DNA from: Rhodovulum marinum
GTDB taxonomy: Bacteria; Pseudomonadota; Alphaproteobacteria; Rhodobacterales; Rhodobacteraceae
NCBI RefSeq assembly: GCF_004343075.1
Contig: NZ_SLXP01000003.1
Span: forward strand, 62,001-126,000
DNA length: 64,000 nt
Direction of reading: 5' to 3'
A model generated the notes under the pieces. That model worked only from the letters and a program-made list of their open reading frames with translations. It did not search any database and was not told the origin of the DNA. A program made the position numbers and the translations under genes. Shown one piece after another: positions 24,977 through 34,354 of this stretch (position 1 is the first letter of the stretch; each line of letters opens with the position of its first letter).

Positions 24977-26068
24977 TTAGTCGCTCTGTCCAAGCTTTGA
25001 AACCGCTTTTTGCAACTCGGCGACCTGCGCGAAAAGCCGCGGCAGGCGGCGCAGGCCCTTGTAGGCCTCGACATGGGTTTCCATGCGCATCGCCGGATAG
25101 CCGAGCAGCACGCGGCCCTTGGGCGCGTTGGTGAAGATCTTGGTCGCACCGCCCGCGATCACGTCGTCGCCGACGAAGATGTTGTCGTTGACGCCGACCT
25201 GGCCGGCGAACACCACCCGGTCGCCTATGCGCACCGATCCGGCGACGCCGACCTGCCCGCACAACAGGCAATCGCGGCCGATCTCGACGTTGTGGCCGAC
25301 ATGGACGAGGTTATCCAGCTTGGTCCCCGCGCCGATCCTTGTGTCGCGGATCGTGCCGCGGTCGATGCAGGTGTTGGCGCCGATTTCGACGTCATCGCCG
25401 ATGCTGACCGCGCCCAGCGAATGGATGCGCGTCCAGCTTTGGGCGCCCGCCGCGCCGGCATCGCCCAGGCTTTCGCGGACATTCTCGACCGCCGACTTCT
25501 CGGGCGTGACGAAGGAAAAGCCGTCTGCACCGATCACCGCGCCGGGTTGCACGATGACCCGGTCGCCCAGCGTCACCCGCGCGCCGATCTTGACGCCATG
25601 AAGGATCAGCGCGTCCGCCCCGATGCGCGCATCCTCGGCGACGATGGCCTGGGCGGCGATGCGGGCACGGGGGCCGATGGTGACGCGCGGACCGATCACC
25701 ACCAAAGGGCCGATGGCCACGCCCGGGCCGATCTCGGCGGTGGGGTCGATGACGGCGGTGGGGTGGATGCCGGGGGCGATTTCGGGACCGGGGTCCATCA
25801 GCCGGGTCAGCCCCGACATCGCGTAACGCGGACGCGGCACGAAGATCGCGCCGCGCAGCCCCAGCGCGCGCCAATCCGCACCGTCCCACAGGATCGCCGC
25901 CTGCGCCGCCCCCTGCGCCAGGCCGTCGGCATATTTCGGCTGCATCGCAAGCGCCAGCGCGTCGGGCCCGGCCTCGGACGGTTCGGCGGCGCGGGTTATG
26001 CGCAGCGCGCCGTCGCCCTCGACCCGCGCCCCCAGCGCGGTCGCGATTTCGTCGAGTGTGAACGCCAT
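24977..26068 (-). CDS. lpxD: UDP-3-O-acylglucosamine N-acyltransferase
   Basis: It adds the amide-linked 3-hydroxyacyl chain to UDP-3-O-acylglucosamine in lipid A synthesis. The 363 residues have an N-terminal uridine-binding domain ([19 protein letters not shown]) and a left-handed beta-helix of hexapeptide repeats (about residues 100-320, such as [20 protein letters not shown]). The catalytic His is in [12 protein letters not shown], and a C-terminal helix follows. In many genomes lpxD is in the bamA-fabZ-lpxA-lpxB cluster; here it stands apart, with an ACP and a ketosynthase instead. Confidence 0.95.
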   Translation of the reverse strand: MAFTLDEIATALGARVEGDGALRITRAAEPSEAGPDALALAMQPKYADGLAQGAAQAAILWDGADWRALGLRGAIFVPRPRYAMSGLTRLMDPGPEIAPGIHPTAVIDPTAEIGPGVAIGPLVVIGPRVTIGPRARIAAQAIVAEDARIGADALILHGVKIGARVTLGDRVIVQPGAVIGADGFSFVTPEKSAVENVRESLGDAGAAGAQSWTRIHSLGAVSIGDDVEIGANTCIDRGTIRDTRIGAGTKLDNLVHVGHNVEIGRDCLLCGQVGVAGSVRIGDRVVFAGQVGVNDNIFVGDDVIAGGATKIFTNAPKGRVLLGYPAMRMETHVEAYKGLRRLPRLFAQVAELQKAVSKLGQSD

Positions 26069-26129
26069 GCCGGCCCCCTGCCCTTGGCCGCCGCGGTCTG
26101 TCCCGCGCGGCCGGTTCTGGGCCCGGGGT

Positions 26130-27737
26130 TTACCCCCGAACCGGGGCAAGCGCCACCCCGGCCGCCTGCAGCGCGTCGAATATCGCGGCGTCACGGCCAT
26201 AGACGTCGCGGCGGTACTGCATGTGCCCCTTGGGGTCTGTCACCGCGGTGCGATAGATGATGTGCACGGGCAGCGGGCGCACCAGATCCACCCGCGTCTC
26301 GCGCCCGGTGGCAAGCTTGGCCGCGAAGAAGCCCTTGGGGTCGTCGGTCTGCGTGGCAAGCAGCGCATAGGCGAAATCGAACGGGTCGCCCAGCCGGATG
26401 CAGCCATGGCTGAAGGTGCGCACCTCGCGGTCAAACAGGGATTTCGACGGCGTGTCATGCAGGTAGATGTTGTAGGGGTTGGGGAACATGAACTTGACCA
26501 GCCCCAGCGCGTTGCGCGTCGACGGCGGCTGTTTCAGGTCGAAGGGAAAGTTGCGCGCGTTGTAGCGGGCAAAGTCGATGGCGCCGCGGCTGACCACCCG
26601 GCCACTGCCATCGACAAGCTGCAGGTAGCCATGGGCGTTGGGGTTGGCCTGCATCTTGGGCAGGTATTCGTTGACCGCGATGGACCGGGGCACGTTCCAG
26701 GTGGGGTTGATCACCATGTGTTCCATCACGTCCGAGAATTCCGGCGTGCGCTGGTCGGCACGGTTCTTGCCCACGACCGAGCGGGTCTGGAACACGGTTT
26801 CGCCCTGTTCGATGATGCGGGCGTGGAAATCGGTGATGTTGACCAGCACGTGCCGGTCGCCGCGATCGTTGCCCAGCCAGCGCTCGCGCTCCATCGCGAC
26901 GAGAACGGATTTCAGGCGATCCTCGGCGGAGACGTTGATTTCGTCCACGGTGCCGGCCCCGGCGACGCCGTCGGCCTGAAGCCCGTGATCGAGCTGGAAC
27001 GCCTGCACCGCCTTTTGCAACGCGGCATCATAGGTGGCGGTGGCGCTGCGGGCGAGATAGCCCATGGCGATCATGCGGTTGCGCAGCGCGACGACGGCGG
27101 CGCCGGACTGGCCCGGGCGCAGGCTGCCGCGCGGCACCGGTGCGCCCCAGCCCCCCTCGGCCACCAGGGTTTCCAGCCGCAGCTTGGCGCGCATCAGGCG
27201 GGCATATTCGGGGCTGCGGGGTGCAAGGCCGCGCAGATAGCCGCCGGGGTTGGGCGCGGCGGCGATACCGGCCAGCAGTTCGGCGGGATCGGGACGGGCG
27301 ACGTCGCGCTTGATGTCGCCGACCACCCGGCGCGGGTCCAGCACGCCCGAGCTGACGTCATGGGCATAGGACAGGAACATCCGCGTCGCCTCGACCTCGG
27401 CGCGGCCGATATCGCGCAGGGTACGGGCCCCCCGGAACAGGTCGATCAGCGCGCGGGCGTCGTAGCGGGCCGCGGGCAACCCGTGGTCGGCCGCATGCGA
27501 CAGCGCGGTCAAAAGGGCCGTGCGGCGTTCGGCCGCCTCGGCCGAGGTCCAGAACGGGGCGTAGTCTCGGTCCCGGTAGAACCCTGCGATGGCGTCATCC
27601 TGGGCCGCGGCCTCGGCGACGGCCTGGCGGAACGCGGTCAGTTCCATCGCCGCATCGGCGGGCGCCGGGCCGGTCAGACCCAGCACGACCGCCGCGGCAG
27701 CGGCCAGAAGACCGCAGCGCAGATCAAGAAATTGCAT
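26130..27737 (-). CDS. L,D-transpeptidase, YcbB/LdtD type
   Basis: It makes 3-3 cross-links in peptidoglycan from tetrapeptide donors. The 535 residues begin with a signal peptide ([20 protein letters not shown]) and a scaffold region, then a peptidoglycan-binding domain ([23 protein letters not shown]) and a YkuD domain with the catalytic motif [14 protein letters not shown] 27737 is preferred to the TTG one codon earlier. It is divergent from the DUF882 peptidase-like gene, so a builder and a possible cutter of the wall share one intergenic region. Confidence 0.92.
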   Translation of the reverse strand: MQFLDLRCGLLAAAAAVVLGLTGPAPADAAMELTAFRQAVAEAAAQDDAIAGFYRDRDYAPFWTSAEAAERRTALLTALSHAADHGLPAARYDARALIDLFRGARTLRDIGRAEVEATRMFLSYAHDVSSGVLDPRRVVGDIKRDVARPDPAELLAGIAAAPNPGGYLRGLAPRSPEYARLMRAKLRLETLVAEGGWGAPVPRGSLRPGQSGAAVVALRNRMIAMGYLARSATATYDAALQKAVQAFQLDHGLQADGVAGAGTVDEINVSAEDRLKSVLVAMERERWLGNDRGDRHVLVNITDFHARIIEQGETVFQTRSVVGKNRADQRTPEFSDVMEHMVINPTWNVPRSIAVNEYLPKMQANPNAHGYLQLVDGSGRVVSRGAIDFARYNARNFPFDLKQPPSTRNALGLVKFMFPNPYNIYLHDTPSKSLFDREVRTFSHGCIRLGDPFDFAYALLATQTDDPKGFFAAKLATGRETRVDLVRPLPVHIIYRTAVTDPKGHMQYRRDVYGRDAAIFDALQAAGVALAPVRG

Positions 27738-27952
27738 CAACCCTTTTCCCCGTCAGGCTTTCCGGTCGCGAGCACGAAGCCGAGCATCGGCCAATCCACG
27801 CCCCCTGTCCACAAACAAATCGGCAAGTCGCCGCCGATGCGACCGGCGCTGTTGCAGGAAATCAGCGTCGGCCAAAAATCACCGTAAGACGCAAAAATGA
27901 GCAAATTCTTGCCGGTTTCAGGGGCGGCGCCCCTCATGCGGCGAATCGAGCC

Positions 27953-27981
27953 TTGGCCGAAAACGGCGAATGTGCGATAGA
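27953..27981 (+). promoter_or_regulatory. possible promoter of the DUF882 gene
   Basis: TTGGCC (27953-27958) and GATAGA (27976-27981) are 17 bases apart, 85 bases before the start. The 329-base divergent gap 27738-28066 contains no coding region I can support; this is its best plus-strand promoter match. Confidence 0.3.
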
Positions 27982-28066
27982 CGCTGCAGGCCGGCACCGT
28001 CGGTCTGAGGCAAAAAACGCCGTGAAATCGCGGCATTGGAACGAAACTGGGGCGGGCGGAGACATA

Positions 28067-28633
28067 ATGAACATGACCACTACCGGCATCTCGCGCCGCG
28101 GTCTCCTGACTGCGTTCGCGGCGACCACTGTTGCGGCTGCACCGACCTTCGCAAACGCGTTCGGCCTTCTTCGAGGGGCGGGCGACATTCGCCGGATCCG
28201 GATGTATTCCGGCCGCACGGGCGAAAGCATCGACACGATCTACTGGATCGAGGGCGAGTACATCAAGGACGCCATCAAGGAGATCAACCATTTCATGCGC
28301 GACTGGCGCACGGATTCGGTAATCTCGATCGACGTGCGCAATGTGGACATCATGGCAGCGGCCCATGGCCTGCTGGATGTCGACGAGCCCTACATGCTGT
28401 TGTCGGGCTATCGCAGCCCGCAGACCAACGCGATGCTGCGTTCGCGGTCGCGGGGCGTGGCCAAGAATTCGCTGCACATGAAGGGCCAGGCGGCCGACCT
28501 GCGGCTGAAAAGCCGGTCGGTGGGCCAGATGGCCAAGGCCGCGGGCGCGTGCCACGCGGGCGGCGTCGGGCGCTATTCAAAGTCGAACTTCGTGCATATG
28601 GATTGCGGTCCGGTGCGCAGCTGGGGGGCCTGA
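28067..28633 (+). CDS. DUF882 / M15-like murein peptidase, Tat-exported
   Basis: This is a 188-residue protein starting MNMTTTGISRRGLL, with a twin-arginine signal followed by AAPTFANA. The DUF882 (YcbK/MepK-like) domain shows the zinc-site pattern of M15 peptidases: SGYRSPQTNAMLR, SLHMKGQAADL and FVHMDCG. The E. coli relative MepK cleaves 3-3 cross-links, which fits its divergence from an L,D-transpeptidase that would make them. The substrate is inferred from that relative and this neighbour. Confidence 0.87.
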   Translation: MNMTTTGISRRGLLTAFAATTVAAAPTFANAFGLLRGAGDIRRIRMYSGRTGESIDTIYWIEGEYIKDAIKEINHFMRDWRTDSVISIDVRNVDIMAAAHGLLDVDEPYMLLSGYRSPQTNAMLRSRSRGVAKNSLHMKGQAADLRLKSRSVGQMAKAAGACHAGGVGRYSKSNFVHMDCGPVRSWGA

Positions 28634-28800
28634 TCCCCAGATCGGCACCGCCGCGAGTCCATCGGAAAAGGCGCTCCATCGCGGGCGCCTTTTCCGTTTG
28701 GCACGCCCCTTGCCCCGGCGGGCGGCGGCCCTGCCCCAATGACACGCGGCGCGCCCGTTGTGGCGCGCCGCGGCTAGGGGCACATGGCGGGCGGGTGTGG

Positions 28801-29520
28801 CTAGTCGACCAGCCGCCAGGTTTCGTGGCGTTCCAGATAGGCCTCCTGCTCGGGGGTCAGGGCCACCGTCTCGGTGCCGACGACCATGGGGCGCACACCT
28901 TCGCGGAAGGAATGCCCGATGGTCAGCAGGTAGACATGCAGGATGACGAAGCCGGCCACGATATAGGCGACCGCAAGGTGGATATTGGCCACCACTTCCA
29001 GCCAGAACGGCGCGTTGGGCAGGGTTTCCCAGAAATTGTAGGTCAGGTAGACCAGCCCGGACCCCCAGACCAGCGGGAAGATCACCGTCTTGAGCGCGGC
29101 ATAGGCCAGCGCCTGAAGCGGGTTGAGCCGTTGGCCAAGGCTTTTCTGGTAGGGGTGGTGTTCGCCCTTGAACACGCCGAACGCATAATAGCGCGCCACC
29201 GCGAACAGGCCCACCACCCGCGGCAGGAAGACCTTGTAATTTCCGGTGGTGAACAGCCAGAAGGTGGCGAAGACCCACAGCAAGAGCAGCGCCAGCGCCA
29301 CCAGCGTGTGCAGGCGCACCGCCAGTTCGAAGCTGATCAGGTTGTGCACGCCGTTCATGCCCAGCCCGGTGAACATCAGGATCATGATCGAGGCGGCTTG
29401 GCTCCAGTGCCAGAGCCGCTCGAACCGGGGGTAGATCATCACCTCGCGTTCGGCGCAGTCGGGGCACGGGGTCAGGCCGCGCTCGAACGGGGCCGGGGGT
29501 TTCGTGGTCTGGTCAGTCAT
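28801..29520 (-). CDS. membrane cytochrome b, partner of octaheme cytochrome
   Basis: This is a 239-residue protein with about four to five membrane helices and four conserved-looking histidines in them (RLWHWSQAAS, VRLHTLVALA, ANIHLAVAYI, VILHVYLLTI), the pattern of a di-haem cytochrome b561-like quinone module. The N-terminus has a CPDC pair of unknown role. It overlaps the octaheme cytochrome gene by 8 bases and is translated after it. The likely role is to pass electrons between the quinone pool and the periplasmic octaheme protein. Confidence 0.85.
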   Translation of the reverse strand: MTDQTTKPPAPFERGLTPCPDCAEREVMIYPRFERLWHWSQAASIMILMFTGLGMNGVHNLISFELAVRLHTLVALALLLLWVFATFWLFTTGNYKVFLPRVVGLFAVARYYAFGVFKGEHHPYQKSLGQRLNPLQALAYAALKTVIFPLVWGSGLVYLTYNFWETLPNAPFWLEVVANIHLAVAYIVAGFVILHVYLLTIGHSFREGVRPMVVGTETVALTPEQEAYLERHETWRLVD

Positions 29521-31153
29521 GGTTCATCCCTCCCTTTCCGCCGCGGGCCACGACCCGGATCACCGTGTGCAGCAGCACGCCCGAGGCCATCGCCAGGAAG
29601 AAGGCAATACCGATCAGCGCGCCACGGCTGGTGGGGTTGGAGCCGGGCATGTAGACGCCCGCAAGGCCCGCCATGCGCCCGTCCTGGGCGTGGCATTCGC
29701 GGCAGGCGACCGCGTCCTCGGCCGGGGCCACCATGTGGGTGATCGGCCAGTACATGTAGGTATCGACGAAGCCGTATTCGCCCGAATACTCGGCCCCCGC
29801 GGCCTTCATCCCGGCCTCGATCGCCTTGGCCCAGTCGAAATTGGTCCAGTAGGCTGTGTCGGTCGTCGGCCCCCAGACATTGGAATAGACGAGGTGGTTC
29901 AGCCCGCTGTCATAGGCCTGGCGTCCCTCCATCCGCTTGAACGGCCAGATCCGCGACCGCCCGTCATCGGGGCTGCCCTCGATGCGGTTGATCTCGACGA
30001 CCTGGGTGGGGTCGATGACCTGGTCGGTGGCGGTGTATTCGACCTGGCCGTTGAACCAGGCGTAATAGGGCACGACATTCTCGCCGTATTCGAAATCGCC
30101 CTTGGTGGCGAGGTAGGTGTGCAACTCCTTGCCGTCGCCTTGGGTGTATTCGTTCAGGTGCAGCGGGTGGCCGTGTTCGTCCATCTTGCCGGCGGTGGAC
30201 CAGTCCCAGCGCGTCTTGGTGGCGATGCCGCCGCGGGCAAAGCTGGGGATGTGGCAGGTCTGGCAGGCGACGCGGTCGACATGGTCGTTCAGCTTCATGC
30301 CGGTCACGGAGAACGCGTCATGCGGGCTGTTGCCGTGGCAGCTTTCGCAGGTGGCGACATCCTTGCGCATCATGCCGGGCTTGCCGGTGCCCTCGAGGTC
30401 CATCGCCTGGACGTCGTAGCGCGAGCCCGCGAAGACATGCTTGTCGGAATGGTGGCAGGTCTCGCAGGTGAAATTCTCGCCGTCCTCGGACATGTGGACG
30501 TCGACATCAAGCGGCGGGTGATACAGCGCCGACGACAAATCGCCGTGTTTCACGTTGTCGCCGCCCCCGCCGTAGAAATGGCAGGACCCGCAATTCTCGC
30601 GGGTGGGCTGGCCCACGCTTTGCGCGGCCTTCTTGAGGTCGACCGCCCAGGCATCGGCGCCGGTTATGGTCTTGCCCTTCGCCTCCATCGGCGGGTGGCC
30701 GGCGGCGGAGTCAAGCTTGGCGTATTGCCCCGAGGTGTCGTGGCAGACCAGGCAATCGACCGCGGCGTCCTGGGCCGGCGGAGGCTCGCTCATGTCGGTC
30801 CAGCCATATCCGACGTGACACGAGGTGCAGCGCGGTTCGTTCGAGGCGACGTTGCCGCAGAACGAGTTGACCACGTGGCTTTTGCCCAGAAGCTGGCCGG
30901 TCGAGGGGTTCTCGAATTCCCATTTCCAGTGGACCGAGTGCTTGACCTGCGTCGCGGCCTCGGTGTGGCAGGACAGGCAGGCCTCGGTCACTTCGGGACC
31001 GGAGGCGAAATCCTTCTGCAATTCCTTGAGCTTGGAATGATCCGTGGTGCTTTCGGAAATCTGCGGGGCGCTGTCCTGCGCGGCCGCGCCGAATGCGCCC
31101 ACCAGCCCGATGATCGCGGCCAATCCTGCCGCCCGCAGTCCAAATCTGCGCAT
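29513..31153 (-). CDS. octaheme cytochrome c, tetrathionate reductase (Otr) family
   Basis: This 546-residue exported protein has eight CXXCH haem sites: CLSCH, CTSCH, CLVCH, CGSCH, CETCH, CESCH, CQTCH and CRECH. The start at ATG 31153 has a GGGAGG ribosome site and gives a signal peptide ending near AFGAAAQ. A C-terminal helix (ALIGIAFFLAMASGVLLHTVI) anchors it in the membrane, unlike soluble Shewanella Otr. Shewanella Otr reduces tetrathionate, nitrite and hydroxylamine in vitro; the substrate here is unknown. It is coupled to a cytochrome b gene, so a quinone-linked oxidoreductase is likely. Confidence 0.88.
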   Translation of the reverse strand: MRRFGLRAAGLAAIIGLVGAFGAAAQDSAPQISESTTDHSKLKELQKDFASGPEVTEACLSCHTEAATQVKHSVHWKWEFENPSTGQLLGKSHVVNSFCGNVASNEPRCTSCHVGYGWTDMSEPPPAQDAAVDCLVCHDTSGQYAKLDSAAGHPPMEAKGKTITGADAWAVDLKKAAQSVGQPTRENCGSCHFYGGGGDNVKHGDLSSALYHPPLDVDVHMSEDGENFTCETCHHSDKHVFAGSRYDVQAMDLEGTGKPGMMRKDVATCESCHGNSPHDAFSVTGMKLNDHVDRVACQTCHIPSFARGGIATKTRWDWSTAGKMDEHGHPLHLNEYTQGDGKELHTYLATKGDFEYGENVVPYYAWFNGQVEYTATDQVIDPTQVVEINRIEGSPDDGRSRIWPFKRMEGRQAYDSGLNHLVYSNVWGPTTDTAYWTNFDWAKAIEAGMKAAGAEYSGEYGFVDTYMYWPITHMVAPAEDAVACRECHAQDGRMAGLAGVYMPGSNPTSRGALIGIAFFLAMASGVLLHTVIRVVARGGKGGMNHD

Positions 31154-31188
31154 GTCGGTCCCTCCCGCCGCGCGGTTTCGCACGACTC

Positions 31189-31208
31189 ATGTATTCTAAG
31201 GTATACAT
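31189..31208. promoter_or_regulatory. ATGTAT-N8-ATACAT inverted repeat, possible operator
   Basis: This perfect 6-bp inverted repeat overlaps the predicted -10 box of the octaheme cytochrome promoter, 36 to 55 bases before its start codon. The position would suit a repressor. No regulator gene is adjacent. Confidence 0.45.
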
Positions 31209-31230
31209 AAAACGAAACCTGCATCGACAA
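31202..31230 (-). promoter_or_regulatory. probable promoter of the octaheme cytochrome operon
   Basis: On the minus strand, TTGTCG (31225-31230) and TGTATA (31202-31207) are separated by 17 bases, in an AT-rich patch of an otherwise GC-rich region. Confidence 0.5.
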
Positions 31231-31431
31231 AACAAGTTATAACCGTTTTAAACCGGGTCACTGCGTCGCAGTCCCCGCGGGGCTGGAAACGCGCGGGCAT
31301 CTGTGGCTGAATCCCGGTGTCGGGTGGCGGCGACATAAAAGCTTCAAGAGAAACCGCGAAAAGGCTGCCACGAATGCAACGGGCACGGGCATGTCAGAGG
31401 GCCTGCGCCTTTGATCCGAAAGGAGATGTCG

Positions 31432-32649
31432 ATGAAGATTGCGGTTCTCGGCGGCGACGGTTTCTGTGGCTGGCCCACCTCGCTGCACCTGTCCAACCTC
31501 GGCCACGAGGTCCATATCATCGACAACCTCAGCCGGCGCTGGATCGACACCGAACTGGGCGTGCAGTCGCTGACGCCGATGGATTCGATCCAGGAACGCT
31601 GCCGGATCTGGAAGGAAGTGTCGGGCGAGACGATCCGGTTTCACCTGATCGACCTGGCCAAGGAGTATTACCGGTTGCGCGACTGGCTGGCCGAAGAGCG
31701 CCCCGACGCGGTGATCCATTTCGCCGAACAACGCGCCGCGCCCTATTCGATGATCTCGGAGCGGCACAAGATCTATACCGTCGACAACAACATCAACGCG
31801 ACCCACAACCTGTTGGTGGCGATGGTGGAAACCGGCATCGACGCGCACCTGGTGCACCTCGGGACCATGGGCGTCTATGGCTATTCCACGATCGGCGCGC
31901 CGATCCCCGAGGGATACCTGGACGTCAATATCGACACGCCCGACGGCCCCAAGGGGATGGAGATCCTCTATCCCACCCGGCCCGGGTCGGTCTATCACAT
32001 GACCAAGAGCCTCGATCAGATCCTGTTCCAGTTCTACGCCCAGAACGACGGGCTGCGGATCACCGACCTGCACCAGGGCATCGTCTGGGGCACCAATACC
32101 GACCAGACCAAGCGGCACGAACAGCTGGTCAACCGGTTCGACTATGACGGCGATTACGGCACTGTGCTGAACCGGTTCCTGGCGCAGGCGGCGATCGACT
32201 ATCCGCTGACGGTGCATGGCACCGGCGGGCAGACGCGGGCCTTTATCCATATCCAGGACACGGTGCGCTGTATCGAACTGGCGCTGGGGGATGCCCCCGA
32301 GGCCGGCGAGCGGGTCAAGATCTTCAACCAGATGACCGAAACGCACCGGGTGCGCGACCTGGCGGAACTGGTGGCGAAACTGACGGGTGCGAAGATCGCC
32401 TATCTGCCGAACCCGCGGAAAGAGGCCGCCGAGAACGAGTTGCTGGTGAAGAACGACCATTTCCTCGACCTGGGGCTGGAGCCGATCACGCTGGAAGAGG
32501 GACTTTTGACCGAGGTGGTCGAGATCGCGCGCAAGTTCGCCCACCGCGTCGACCGCAGCCGCGTGCCCTGCGTATCGGCCTGGACCCGGGATATCGGCAC
32601 GCGCGTGGTGCGCGACGTCGAGGGCAAGAAGCTCAAGTCCGTGTCGTGA
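31432..32649 (+). CDS. sqdB: UDP-sulfoquinovose synthase
   Basis: It makes UDP-sulfoquinovose from UDP-glucose and sulfite, the head-group donor for sulfolipid SQDG. It is a 405-residue SDR protein with the NAD motif VLGGDGFCGWPTSLHLS at the N-terminus and the catalytic Tyr/Lys pair in VYHMTKSLDQ. I chose ATG 31432 because AAGGAG lies six bases before it; the ATG two codons earlier abuts the ribosome site. The gene starts an overlapping operon with sqdD and sqdC. Confidence 0.95.
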   Translation: MKIAVLGGDGFCGWPTSLHLSNLGHEVHIIDNLSRRWIDTELGVQSLTPMDSIQERCRIWKEVSGETIRFHLIDLAKEYYRLRDWLAEERPDAVIHFAEQRAAPYSMISERHKIYTVDNNINATHNLLVAMVETGIDAHLVHLGTMGVYGYSTIGAPIPEGYLDVNIDTPDGPKGMEILYPTRPGSVYHMTKSLDQILFQFYAQNDGLRITDLHQGIVWGTNTDQTKRHEQLVNRFDYDGDYGTVLNRFLAQAAIDYPLTVHGTGGQTRAFIHIQDTVRCIELALGDAPEAGERVKIFNQMTETHRVRDLAELVAKLTGAKIAYLPNPRKEAAENELLVKNDHFLDLGLEPITLEEGLLTEVVEIARKFAHRVDRSRVPCVSAWTRDIGTRVVRDVEGKKLKSVS

Positions 32650-33482
32650 GCAAGGGAGTGCGGCCCGCGCGCCCGGCGGGCGGGCCCTTCGCCTATGTCA
32701 CGCTGGTCACGAACGCGGATTTCGCGTTGGGGGCCAAGGCCTTGTTGCGGTCTCTTCGCCTGACGGGAACGCCCGCGGATCTGTGCGTTCTGCACACCGG
32801 CGGCGTGCCCGAGGCAAGCCTGGCGCCGCTGGCCGATCTGGGCGCAAGGCTCGTCGAGGTGGACCTGTTGCGACTGTCGGACGCGTTCAACGCCGCCCAT
32901 GCACGGGACCGGCTGCACGGGGTCGCGCCCTTCACCAAGGGCGAGAAACCGGCCTTTCACACGCCGCTCGACAATTTCTGCAAGCTGCGGCTGTGGCAGC
33001 TGGATTACGAGCGGGTGGTGTTCCTGGATGCCGATACGCTGGTGCTGAAGCCCATCGACCGGCTGTTCCATTACCCCGAGTTCTGCGCGGCCCCGAATGT
33101 CTATGAAAGCCTCGCCGATTTCCACCGGATGAATTCCGGCGTGTTCACCGCGCGGCCCCATCCCGAGACCTATCACCGGATGCTGGCCCGGCTGGACGCG
33201 CCGGGCGCGTTCTGGCGGCGGACCGACCAGACATTTCTGCAAGAGTGGTTCCCCGATTGGCACGGGCTGCCGGTGTTCGACAACATGCTGCAATATGTCT
33301 GGCTGAACCTGCCCGCGCTGTGGGATTGGTCGGCGATCCGGGTTCTGCATTTCCAGTACGAGAAACCGTGGCAGGACCACCCCAAGGCCGACCGGCTGCG
33401 CCCGCTGATCGAGCTGTGGCGGGCCTATGAGCGGGGCGCGGATGTTCCCGACCCCACCACCCTGCCCGGCCCCACGCCATGA
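32646..33482 (+). CDS. sqdD: sulfolipid-operon glycosyltransferase, GT8 type
   Basis: This 278-residue GT8/glycogenin-like enzyme has the nucleotide-sugar and metal motif VVFLDADTLVLK and the conserved DNFCKLRLWQL. In Rhodobacter sphaeroides the sqdB-sqdD-sqdC order is established for SQDG synthesis, and SqdD is the proposed sulfoquinovosyl transferase. It overlaps sqdB and sqdC by 4 bases each. Confidence 0.88.
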   Translation: MSKGVRPARPAGGPFAYVTLVTNADFALGAKALLRSLRLTGTPADLCVLHTGGVPEASLAPLADLGARLVEVDLLRLSDAFNAAHARDRLHGVAPFTKGEKPAFHTPLDNFCKLRLWQLDYERVVFLDADTLVLKPIDRLFHYPEFCAAPNVYESLADFHRMNSGVFTARPHPETYHRMLARLDAPGAFWRRTDQTFLQEWFPDWHGLPVFDNMLQYVWLNLPALWDWSAIRVLHFQYEKPWQDHPKADRLRPLIELWRAYERGADVPDPTTLPGPTP

Positions 33483-34354
33483 GCCTGGCCGTCACCGGCG
33501 CGACGGGGCTGGTCGGGCGGTTCTTCGTCGAAGAGGCGCTGGCGCGCGGAGAGCCGGTGACCGTGCTGACGCGGCAGCCGCCCGCGCCGGGGTTCTTTTC
33601 CGGTCCCGTCCGGCACCTGCCCTATGCGCTGGGCGACCGGCCGGACCTGTCGGGGCATGACGCGGTGATCCACTGCGCTTTTGCCCATGTGCCGGGGCGC
33701 TATCGCGGCGGCGAGGGCGACGACCCCGAGGGGTTCGTGCGGGCAAATCTGGACGGCTCGGTCGCCCTGTTCGAGGCGGCGCGCGTGGCGGGCGTGCGTC
33801 ATGTGCTGTTCCTGTCCACCCGCGCGGTCTATGGCGCCTACCCGCCCGGCACCGCGTTGAGCGAGGAGATGCCGCCCCGACCCGACACGCTGTATGGCGA
33901 GGTGAAGGCGCGGGCCGAGGACACCCTGTTCGGGTTGGCGGCCAGGGGCTTCGTGCCGGTGGCGCTTCGGGCGACGGGGGTTTACGGCCCGGCGGGCCCG
34001 GGGCAGCGCCACAAATGGGCCGGTCTGTTCGAGGATTTCCGCGCGGGCCGGCCCATCGCGCCCCGGCGGGGCACGGAACTGCACGGCGCCGACCTGGCCG
34101 CCGCGGCGCGATTGATCCGGCAGGCCCCGGCGGACGCGGTTTCGGGGCGGGCGGTGAACCTGTCGGACATCCTGCTGGACCGACGCGACCTGCTGGCGCT
34201 GGTGGTCGAGGCCGAGGGGATCGGTTCCCCCCTGCCCCCGGCCAGCGACAGCCCGGTGAGTGCCATGAAGACCGACCGGGCGCGGGTGTTGGGCTGGCGG
34301 CCGGGCGGGATGGCACGGCTGCGCGCCACCCTGCCCGATCTCTTGTCCCGCTAG
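33479..34354 (+). CDS. sqdC: NAD(P)-dependent epimerase/reductase, SqdC-like
   Basis: This is a 291-residue extended SDR protein with the dinucleotide motif VTGATGLVGRFFVEEAL, LSTRAVYG and a catalytic Tyr/Lys in TLYGEVKARAE. In R. sphaeroides, sqdC inactivation blocks normal SQDG formation and a sulfoquinovosyl-dihydroxyacetone species accumulates, which points to a reductase. The symbol rests on operon position plus family. Its stop shares the palindrome CTAG with the stop of the convergent zinc-ribbon gene. Confidence 0.75.
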   Translation: MSLAVTGATGLVGRFFVEEALARGEPVTVLTRQPPAPGFFSGPVRHLPYALGDRPDLSGHDAVIHCAFAHVPGRYRGGEGDDPEGFVRANLDGSVALFEAARVAGVRHVLFLSTRAVYGAYPPGTALSEEMPPRPDTLYGEVKARAEDTLFGLAARGFVPVALRATGVYGPAGPGQRHKWAGLFEDFRAGRPIAPRRGTELHGADLAAAARLIRQAPADAVSGRAVNLSDILLDRRDLLALVVEAEGIGSPLPPASDSPVSAMKTDRARVLGWRPGGMARLRATLPDLLSR

